64,000 nucleotides of DNA from contig CM082593.2 of NCBI GenBank assembly GCA_040954595.2, forward strand, positions 11,098,001 to 11,162,000, read 5' to 3'. The DNA is from Balanoglossus misakiensis (taxonomy: Eukaryota > Hemichordata). A model generated the notes under the pieces. It ran no database searches, was not told where the DNA came from, and was given only the letters and a program-made list of their open reading frames with translations. How positions within the stretch are numbered: the first letter of the stretch is position 1; the number at the start of each line of letters is the position of its first letter. Shown piece by piece: positions 48,771 through 59,700 of the stretch. A program made the position numbers and the translations under genes.

Positions 48771-50030
48771 GAATCACAAATCTTAAAACTAAGATGCCGT
48801 TAAGAATTAAATTTCGCGAAAAGGAAGTGACGAAATACGTACATTTTCAGGTGCTCTACAACAAGTAGTCTCCCTATCATCCCTATTGGAGCATGCAGCT
48901 AAAATTTACCATGACGTCATTGATTCTACGCGAACGTTTTTCTAATGGCGATAAACATATTTTGTATAAATTGTGCTCAAACGCCCGTGAATCTCACTCG
49001 CAAAAATTCACAAGTGGCGCATACAACACTAGGAAGAAAATTGTTTAGCAGTCTATAGAGTTTGTGACCTGAGATTTGGAAGTAAAAGTTAAACTTAAAA
49101 GTTGAGACAGAAGTGATTGAAGAGTAAAGAAACTTTTGAAGTGTTAAGAAAGTTATCGCATTCCTGATGAAAAGAAAAGAAAATACAATACATTCATTGT
49201 TTTAAGGAACACAAGGAAGACAAGTACTATGCAATCAGAGTATGCATGGATCATTCATCTAAAAATATATCTCCGCGTCTTTTGGCGGGTAAAAATAAAA
49301 TGCTGGAACGGTCTTTTGGATGGCGGACTATTTGTGTCCTTCTTGTCCTCAGAACGCAAGTGGTCGAGTAGGTTTATTTCATTAAATTCTTATATTCTCA
49401 GTTGCTACCATAAATACCCAGTGTTCGTGTCGATGTATCTGGACGTCAGCACGATTCCATATATGTACCTCTCAGTATTAGCCAAGCGAGTTATCCCCAT
49501 CGATAGAGTTTAATTCCCCGTTACATTCCCAACACCAATCCTCCCGCGTGACATTGAGGTTGAAGGTATACAAGCCTTAGGAATCATGCAACCATCCAGA
49601 AAGTGTAATAAATTTTGAAGCTATGATGTGAGTTTTCAGTTCGTTTCTTCTTTTGATTTGTTGATGTAACATTGTGCGTGTTAAATAAAAGATAAAAAAA
49701 TGTACAGCAATGACGTCACAAAATTCACTGGTATTGATAAAGCTATATTATAACCTATATTATATGTGTTAAATACTACCGTATCTCATTATTGCAGTAT
49801 TTCGTGCTTTAACACAAAATACGCGAATAGGGTTTAATACAAAACTAAATGACACAATTTCTGTTTCTTTGCCAAAATTCTTAATCACAAGATCAACCCA
49901 TCCTTACGCCTCTACTCTATTGCTAAGAGAAACCAGCGTCCGTAACATGCATTGTGAAACCCCTCAACAACATGCATGTCAACACTTCATTTTTTCTCCA
50001 GCATTGTCAGTTTGGTACCCTGACAACTCA
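48771..50030. other. Intergenic stretch without a recognised gene
   Basis: Contains an unsupported 94-codon plus-strand frame (49,229-49,513) and ordinary AT-rich sequence. No repeat structure stands out. Confidence 0.3.
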
Positions 50031-50033
50031 CGG

Positions 50034-50460
50034 GGCATCATGGGACAATATTAAAGCTGATTCAGTGTTTATGTGCATAAAACACACGGCGGTGGAAACA
50101 TTCGTTTTAAATTATTGTGGACGCGCGCACGCCCTTGTCTGTGTACAGGTACTTGATGCTTGTCTACAGTCACGTGAAACGCTGTTGGTAGTACCCTAGA
50201 AGATAGATATCTTTAATCAGAACTTTGGTAAGGAAGGTTTGAGAAGTCCATTCTATGTAAAGAAAGTTTAAGAAGTGTGTTACCAAAGGGTGTGGGGGTG
50301 GCTGGGGGTCATCAATATATCACTCTGCATCACGTTCACAGAAAAGGTCGCGACACGCCCACAAATTCACTCACGACTTGCGTCACCGGTTACAGGAGTT
50401 CGTACAAAAGTGTGGTTTATGCACATTTACACTGAATCAGTTTTTTTGGCCCATGATGCC
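50034..50460. mobile_element. Foldback/MITE-like element, ~430 bp
   Basis: The ends are inverted copies: 'ggcatcatggg' and 'gctgattcagtgt..atgtgcataaa' at 50,034-50,090 against their complements at 50,408-50,460. The interior (50,190-50,265) carries a fragment of the ~165-bp minisatellite family found in the inner palindrome ('ggtaaggaaggtttg' and 'agaagtccattctatgta'). Confidence 0.55.
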
Positions 50461-50497
50461 CATGGGCCAATACATGCCACGATGCCTCCAGAATGAT

Positions 50498-50550
50498 GAT
50501 GGCAATGATGGTGATGATGATGATTGTGGTGGTGGTGGTGGTGGTGATTG
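50498..50550. repeat. (GATGAT)n/(GGT)n microsatellite
   Basis: Short trinucleotide tract, followed by a pyrimidine-rich stretch of CT-type sequence to ~50,740. Confidence 0.9.
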
Positions 50551-51373
50551 AGCTTTAATTTCCCTTTCTTCCTGTCTAACCACTTCCTCTCTCACCTTCA
50601 CTTATTCGGTCTCTCCCCTCCCCTTCTGTCAAAGTCCTCCCCTCATTCCCTTTCCATCCTGACATTCTCATTTCCGCCCTCTTGCTTTTCTTCTCCTTTC
50701 TCACATTCCTTTTCTCACCTCTCTCCCCCCCCCCTCCGTAACATGTTATGTAATATATAAAGTAAAAAAGTCCAAAGCATGATGTTATCACAGATGACAT
50801 TTGGAATGTATTATTGTACTATCTGGTTTAATTTCAAACATAGTGGAGTTATTTATTGGCCAGTATTTAAGCATGTTTAAAGAAGTCAAACAGCATAATA
50901 GGCACATTTCATATCAAACAAAATTGACCAAATAAGCTCAAAAGAAGATTTGAACAATTTGTCCCTTTAAGTAATGTTCAATATTGGATTTACACTTGTG
51001 ATTGTATGTCATCTCCCTTTTGTTAGAAACCTCACAGTCATATAATAAACAGGTGACCTGACAATCATTTGAAATACCAAACTTCGGCAGCTATTCCAGT
51101 TTGGTCCAAAAACCTAATTTTAACTGGCACCTCAACTTTAGGACTATTATGGATGTTGCTGAAACTTGAAGTGGGCTGCTTGTGAAGAGGAAGACGTGGA
51201 GTGTCTCTCAGACAACGCTGCGCTCAGTCAGAGATAAAGTCAAAATATGGATTTGACTTGCAACAGTAATTTGTTAGTTAAGTCAAATTCAACTTAAATC
51301 TGTCTCTTTGGGTCAGTCTTAACGGGTGTAGCATGCTGGAAGGGTGTGCTTACCCATTTCCGACACCTAGTAC

Positions 51374-51823
51374 CACAGGGGGCTGCAAACATGAAAGTTA
51401 TAAATGGCGAAGTACGTTCCATTCTGCGTTTTCCCAACCTGTCTTATCATTTGCTAATCCAGAATAAAAGCTATCCATTTCCCATTAATCACCTGCTAAC
51501 GACTTAATCTGTGTGCCCCATCCACGGATTAAGTTAATAAAGTAAACATCGGTCAGCGAGTACTGGGTATTCTCTTACCAAGTGAGAACTGACCGATGTT
51601 TACTTAATCCACTAAATCCGTGGATGGGGCACACAGATTAAGTCGTTAGCAGGTGCTTAATGGGAAATGCAATAGTTTGTATTCTGGATTAGCAACTGCT
51701 AAGACAGGTGGAGGTAACACAGAAAAATAAACAAGCACAAAGACTGTTCATCAATTAATGTTTATTGGGGGAAAATGCAGGAACTCCGCCATTTATAACT
51801 TTCATGTTTGCAGCCCCCCTGTG
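51374..51823. mobile_element. 450-bp nested-palindrome MITE
   Basis: Terminal inverted repeats of about 37 bp (CACAGGGGGCTGCAAACATG against its complement ending 51,823) enclose a second, longer inverted repeat (51,480-51,550 against 51,590-51,665, with 'gaccgatgtttact' near the centre). The flanks are the near-identical heptamers CTAGTAC (51,367-51,373) and CGAGTAC (51,824-51,830). It is non-coding and would fold into a long hairpin. Confidence 0.75.
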
Positions 51824-51849
51824 CGAGTACTACCACTTAGCAGTGGTTC

Positions 51850-53462
51850 AAGATGATCCTGTTGAAATTGTAAGTTTTTCTCTTATTTCTTTTTTGAACC
51901 TGGACCTGGTAATTAGCTTAGCCTGAGTAATATTGATTATTGGACCTGGTTTGATGTCTTATTATAACAACTACAGAAGAATCTCTGGACACAGTGAAAT
52001 ACAATCCAGGGTTATGGTAATGACTGACAAATTGTCAGTTTAAAAAAGTAGACAAAGAACTCAGTTAAATATTATAATAAAAATATGCTTTTAATATAAG
52101 GAAAAGGTACAATTGATATACTTGTAATTAAAACATAAATATAATGATGAAATTCTTCAACTGTTCTGTAGTTGCACCAGTATTTGTATAAGCTAAAAAT
52201 GTTGACTTCTGGCAGGACAACTCAAACAAATATTAAACTTATTTATAGTACTTCCACTTCATGACTTTGTTCAAAAATTTCCCAAACTTATTTCATTGTT
52301 GATGAGTTGTCACCTCCGAACAACACAAAAAGGAACAGTTTGTATAAAAAAGTAATTTTGCATGAATCTTAAACATACATGCACAAGTTGAGTGAATAAC
52401 ACAATATAATCATATTCTACAATGAATTACAATATCAAGATTAAGGGTTTCACATATGACATTACATTGCTACATTTTATATACATGAATTTAATTTGAA
52501 AAATTTCCATTGATCTATAACACCATGAATAATATAAAAATATGCGAATAAATACTTTGAATTATTATATATACATGTCAGGTCTCAAAGTGAGTAACTA
52601 TATTTCCATTCACCTATGAACTGGTTATTAACCAAATGAAATGATAGGATCTTTTATTTTGAGGATCTTATAATTGTGATCATACACATCCATATTCCAA
52701 AATTCGCATGCCAAACAAATATCAGATTTATACGGCCAGTTGTAAAGACAGTACAAGGGGCAAAAAAATTGATAATAGTTAATCATCATCTCCCTTCTTT
52801 TACAGTCTTGGAGAATGGTGACGGTTGAAGTCAAATTAAAGAAAAATATCAAGAAAAATATCAAAATTTGAAGCACTAATTCAGGAGGATATATATCATC
52901 GGGAGGTAGTCACTGAATATATTGAGAGAAATAATTCATAATCTATGCATTTGGATGAAAAGACCTTCTACCTGATCAAGTTAAGGATAAATGCTGCCTT
53001 GTATGAATACAGAAGCAAGTCAGCATGCAAAGGGAGAGCTGAATTGGTACACTGTTAAATTTGTCCTCCAAATTCAACAAAAATATGTTGTTGTTTAGGA
53101 ATTCTCGTATTATCATATCTTTATCATTACACAATACCTTATAATAAGTCATAACAAATTTTTAAGGAAAATTCTTTAAAATATGTAAAATATATAGCCT
53201 TATAACCAACATACTTTAAAGATGATTATTTATGATCATTTCATTCAGATGTTGCTAAGAGTGTAATAATAAAGATCTGTTTCACTCCAACCAATTTAAT
53301 GTGCGCTTATCACAGTACTGTCGTCTGACAAAGCATAACTATTATTGTTATCATTTATGGGATTATACCAAGCTTATCACAGTACTGTGTCAACTCACAA
53401 AATGAAAACCATTCTAGTTATCATTTGAATTATACCATACATGTACACACAGAGATGGCACA
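51850..53462. other. AT-rich 3' flank of the minus-strand gene
   Basis: No gene on either strand. It probably includes the 3' UTR of the gene ending at 53,463; a minus-strand AATAAA (plus-strand TTTATT near 52,652) is one possible poly(A) signal, about 800 bp past the stop. Confidence 0.35.
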
Positions 53463-53727
53463 TTAGAAGTATCTGTCTCCGTGACTCTCATGAAATAGTT
53501 CATTTCTACTCTTAAGAGGCCTTGGTCTCCATTCCTCACTTCCACTGGCACTACCACTGTCGCCACTATACATGGGATTGTAGTGATAGATTTCTCTGAA
53601 GGCTTCCTCATCTTCCACACTTTTCCCTGCCTTGCTATCAACATCATCTGTATCATCAAACCAATGGATATCCATAGTTGCCTCTTGTTCTTCCCAGCCT
53701 GGATGTTTCTTTCCTCCAAGAGCACAC
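53463..53727 (-). CDS. Last exon: cytoplasmic tail with NPxY
   Basis: The acceptor cattcAG precedes 53,727 and entry is in phase 2. The acidic tail contains WFDDTDDVDSK, then NPMY (53,568-53,579), an NPxY motif of the kind bound by PTB domains and clathrin adaptors. A Ser/Gly-rich stretch follows, then the stop at 53,463. Confidence 0.85.
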
Positions 53728-56700
53728 CTGAATGTCAAATAGTTGAACATCATCAATGTGGGATTTGTTGTGATGTTGTTACTACTGTAGAATAACGCAG
53801 GTGGTTGTTGGACACTTTGCGGTCTGGTCGCGTGACTTTGCCTTGTTAGCCGCCATGCATGTTGAACGCAAATTATACCATGATGCCCTGCAGTTACCCT
53901 ATACGCTAATAGGTCTATGCATGAACTCTTTGAATAAATTTGCTTCCACGATACAGATGAGATTATTTTTCACGTTGCCTCATGCATGTATGGAAAGATA
54001 CAGGTAAATTCCCAGTTTTCTGATGGGCAACATTTCTACAGCTGTCTCGATTCTACTCTGGTAGTACTAAATAACTTACCGTTGGTACATGAGTAACATT
54101 ATTACACCAAGCACTAACACAGCCGCTAAACCTCCCGCAACACCACCAATGATGACAGCTGGAGGAATCTGTAAGAGTTTAAATATTTCTATTTGTCACG
54201 GGGGCGATATGCTACGATAAAAGCAAGAAAACCATTCATTATGATGCTTAACTATTGTAAAATGGTTAGTTGACCAAAAATCTAGTTATACTGCAGATGT
54301 TGCAGTTTCACCATTTTCACAAATATTTTCAAGACAACGTAAACTGTAATCATGTAGATCAAACAAATGTGTAAACTTTAGTGAATATTGTTTTTCAATC
54401 TTGAGTTATTAAAAGACAAAGAAATGTATACACACCTTTAACTTGCATTGGTATTCTCTGGCGGCAAGTTTCACCTTGATATTCATCAGTACATTCACAA
54501 ACAGGATTGCCATCACTGTCCTTGATGCAAACAGCATTGTTTGAGCAGAACCCTTCACATTTATCTAGACACAAGAATAAAATCACATCACATTATTCTA
54601 CCTGACGAACCATTTGTATTAGACAAGAACTAAACCCACTTGCAGATTCATTTCTTACAAACGGAATGGAAGTTGTGTGCTGTCGAACGTTGATTCACTA
54701 TATATCCACATGTACCGGGTGAATAACATAAACAGTGTCTTGTATCAAACATAATTAATGGAAAAAGGGCAGCAAGAGAGATACTAAATCAACAGTAGTG
54801 TCTACGTTTTAGCTGTACATATTTCTGTTGACATTTCAGTTGTAGATAGTTACATACCTGTACAAGTTATTCCATCACCAGTGAAACCAGTTTTGCAAGT
54901 GCATTCATATCCTGGTACAAGATTCCTGCAAGTGGCATTTGGGTGACAGTCATCCAGACCAAGACGACATTCATGTGCATCTAGAAAACAAAAATTCTTG
55001 CAATGTCTTTAACTGACCACCAAATAAAACTATGGGATCTTCATACATATCACCAGTTAAAGGTATACGGTCACCTATGGAAAATTAGCTATAGTTACCA
55101 TGGCAAAAGGAGATCTAGCCAATCACAGATTTTCAGTGGGTGGCACATGCAAAAAAGAGCGCCACCATATGTTCTTTAGAACTCTCATATACTCCATTTC
55201 AGCCATATATGGGCGTTTGTAAATTGGAGGTGACTGTATACCTTTAAGTTAGATGACTACCCAGATGCAGTGCATGGTTATCACATTCCATAGCCTAACA
55301 TGTAGAATTCTGAGAAAACAGTATTACAATATTGTTATTTCCGTGAAATTTTCAGAAAAGGTGTTAAAAGAGGAGCATTATTAAATTATATAAAAATATT
55401 GGATCACACAACATATCAAATGATACTCTAAATAAAGAAGAAAATTTCTTATAATGAAGTGTTTGTGTCAGATTGAACAGTTAAGGTTGATCTCCACAAG
55501 CACTTCATGCATGTTATCAGTTCTATGATTATGAAAAATTTATTCCTACCATCACATTCTGTTTCATATAGGGCACCCTCTCTGCCTGTAGTGTAGCCAG
55601 TTGGGCATGGTTGACAAGCATCCTGGTTGAATTCAAAGTTATATGTTCCAACAGGGCATTTCTCACATCTATAGGACTCCTGATTCAAGTACCAACCAAC
55701 ATTGCAGTAAGCTGTTGATGGAATGGAAAAAGAGCATAGAATAAAATTGGAGGACTATCATTATTCTGAACAACTGAGGCACAATAATACAACCTTCAGT
55801 TCAGTACAGTTGAGATACAACATGAAAAGTTGTATACATAATACTTACAAACATTACAATCTTCACTTAAGGTTGAACCGACTGTTCTTGTGGTGAAGCC
55901 AAATGGGCACGGCATACAAGATGGCTGAAGTTCAGCATTTGATTGATAGGTTCCCATGGGACACGACTCACAAGACCCATTGACACTAAGTTGGACTCCC
56001 ACTGATTTACATACCTCTGTAATTGAGAAGATTAATTTTTTGATATTCACGATTATCTGCTTTTCACTCACGTGAATTTGTTAAACTGTTGAATATGTTA
56101 CATATCTGGCGGTTCTAAAGTAAAAACCTACTCGGAAAAAAGTTTACTGGATGCCGAAATATTGCTTGCCTGTCACTTACAAATGATAACGCCATGGGTA
56201 CGTCACATGGCCAGATCATGTGATTGATAGTCAAGAATAGCAAATAACACAAGTACCTACCCTGACATTGTGACTCATCAGTAGCTCCTTCAACTAATGT
56301 AAGCATTCCCTTTGGGCAAGTATTACACACAAACTTTCCTTCTTCTGATTGCCAGAATCCAATGGGGCAGCTTTGGCACTGAGAAGTCCCGTTGTCAAAG
56401 TAGTGACTAACATCGCACCTCTCTGCAATAGACATCATTGTTGAAAAATTATTTTTTCAACCAAAGAGATGAACATTCCAATTGTCATTCTTTCCATATT
56501 GGATCACACCACAATAATTTGATATATACGTCACAATTCCCGGCAAGGGGTATGGGGTTTTATCGGGCCAGTGGCATGAGTGAGGCTAGACGCTAGTTTT
56601 GGAAGCAAAGCGGACAAAATACGGCTAGATACTAGGCTATGGCTGTGGACGAGGAGGAGATATTGCCTTCTGTTATACATACCAAAACACTGCAAGATGG

Positions 56701-59700
56701 ATAATGATCTCTTTCCCCTAGTGACTCCATTATTTGGACAGGCATTGCATGCTGTTTGTCCTTCAAGGGGTTGATAATATCCAATTGCACAAGGATGGCA
56801 CTGACTCAGCTCAGTGTCATGGTACGACCCTTCAGGACACAATACTGTGGAAATACAAAATGTTGAAGGCAGATGTATACATTGTTCATGTACTGATCAT
56901 TATGCATTAATGGTTTAAAACACAACTACAATTGTAACACACAGCATTCATTTTGGCCAGTTTTTCACTCTTGTGTCTACAAGTGGGATTGCAGTTGTGT
57001 GTGGTTGAATGTTGATTCACTATATATCCACATGTAGAATAACATTAACTGTGTCTTCTATCAAACATAATCAATGGAAAAAGGGCAGCGAGAAAGAGAC
57101 TTTGTCCCTCCTTGGTATGAGCATATCAAATCAATTATTTCCTTATATCACCTCTTGGTTGGGTTGTATTTACCACTCACACTTGTCTTTAATTTGTACA
57201 CTGCGACTCACAACCACACTCGCAGCAATACGCCCCACCTAACAGGTCATATCAGGCGATATAAACATATTAACATCTACACCTTTTTATAATATTAATT
57301 TTGGACACAGTTTTAATCCTTTCACCACCATGGTTCAGTCCAAACCAATTGTTTTCTATTGTAAGGTTTGACCTCTATAGAGGAAACTGGGAGTGAAAGG
57401 GTTAAAGTACATAACAACTGAGGAGTATAGGCACTCACCACATTCTTCTCCAACAAGAACACTACCATTGGAACAGAATATTGTACTTTCAACTTGTAAT
57501 GTCTCAGCGTCGACCGAATATTCAGCTGTATCAAAAGGACCATTCTTGACTGCATCTTCAATAACTACAGCTGCAGCATCAGCAGAGCTAATGGATAAAA
57601 CAACAGGCAAAAAATTCTTACATATGCCACATTACAATACCAACCAGAAGTGTGTACTGTAAACTGAGTTGTTTTCACGACAGGAAATTTTCGCGATATT
57701 AAAAGAGGCGACTGTTACGTGAGGACGAATTTTCGAGTTCTCGTATTTCACTAACTGCATCATTATCTCCAAAAACATTTTACACAACTTTTTATTTTAA
57801 CGTTTTTTTGACCAGCACATGTTTTGCAGAAATTTACTGCTCGCGAAAATAACACGTTTTGCAGTATATTTCGAATGCATGAATCTTTAGAATACAGGAT
57901 GCCGCAACATGAAGGAAGGTGGGCAGAAATGATGGGGTTGCCAAAAACTGAAAATGTTTGAGTGTTAAGACACAAAATAATTTGTTTTCACTTGCATGAA
58001 TGGAATATTTTGCAATAATGCAAACACCAGCTGTATAGGGAATACAGAGCTGGTCCTCACACAGCCTGGGATCAGTACCCTAGACATGTCACCAAAGTCA
58101 TTTCAATAGAACAGAAGGGGAATGAAATACTCGAAAAATAACAATTACTACTCACGCATTGGTTGTGAAACTGAACTGAACCACAAGCTGAGTATCAGCC
58201 TGTCTCTTTCTTCGGTTTGAGGCGCCGCAGGTTATTTCAAGGTCATCAAAGTTGCATTCACCGCCACAAATACCAAACAAATCATTCAGATAGTTGATAG
58301 TGTTCATAAAACTGATCCTCAATTGCTGGATGACACCATTGTTACATGTACCAGCCTGTGAATTGTATGACACGCCACAATTCACTCCACGTTGAGTCTT
58401 CCCAGGAGCTGCAGTAGAACAATACAAACAAACAAATTTTGTTAAAGATGCAATTTTCAATCTAGCGAACGATGTATTGACTTAGACTGCGAAACCGCTT
58501 AGCCAATCAGGAAAGTTACAGCTGCTTACCCAGAACAAAATATTAAGAAAATAGCTCAAATGTACTGGAGCTTTATATTGGGGTAAGCAGATATGATGTT
58601 AACAAATTATCTACCTGTAATCACAACCTTGACATACTGTAAAGCAAGAATTTGCATTACTCATATTTCTGTTTTCATTTATAACTAAAAGAAAATTGTC
58701 TCAATGCTGGAATACCCCCTCTCACAACTCTCTCTCTTTGGAGAATTTTCTGAATGTGCATGTGCAACCTGATTATATTTCTTTACTGATACCAAATCAT
58801 TTTTTTCTCACCTGAACATCCAGGGAAGGTGAATTCCTCGTCTGGATTCTCAGGATTAAAAGATCCTTCACTATGGCAGAGATAGTAAGGTGCTTGCAAA
58901 CTTGTATCCTGGTAAACAATCCACCTGACAGAACACACCCGACTCAAACTCATTACAGATGGAAATACCTTTAACTGGTGGTGCTGGCTTTTCACAATCA
59001 AATGATGTAAAAGAAAGGAGAACACAGTTTATTTGTCTATATATATATTTTTAATTTTATTTCATCTATCATCCAACAGGCAAATACTACCCAAATGTCT
59101 GTGTCTCATATATCATCCAACAGGCAAATACTACCCAAATGTCCAGGTCTAGGTAACGAACCCACAACCCTAGCAACTAGGGCACAATGCCTCTTTTACC
59201 AGGTTCACACAGGGTAAAATTTGAGACACTATTTGCCAGTGCTAACCACAGAGCATTAATCCTTTGAGTCATGTTGTGTCCACACACACAAAGTTTATGT
59301 ATGGGCGCTGAGGCTCGGCCCCATAGACAATGGGTTGCGGAGAGGTGTTAATCCTTACACCGGCTCAGGTCTGGCTGGCAGAGCCGTCTAAAATCTGAGA
59401 CGTTTCAGGACCACTTACACCGTCCACACATGTTTTTTTAAGACAGTATCAATTCTGAGATGCTTCAGAACTGTCTTAATGGTGTATGTGTGACACCCAT
59501 ATTTATTACACAGTCAAATCTTTTAAACAGAACACCAACACATTAACATGTTTCTATGTAAAAGGGACTAGGAAAAGCTGTTGGTTGAAGAGAGGTTTCC
59601 CGATTAGACAGGGTTTGTTTTAGACGGGTTTGAGTGTCCTTGTATGTTCTGAATGATGTTGTTATAATTTTTGATAGTTACATAGGGACAAAAGTGATAA

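Noticed and set aside
53801-54007. 68-codon plus-strand frame between tail and transmembrane exons
   Set aside because: Lies in an intron of the minus-strand gene, with no domain or splice support.
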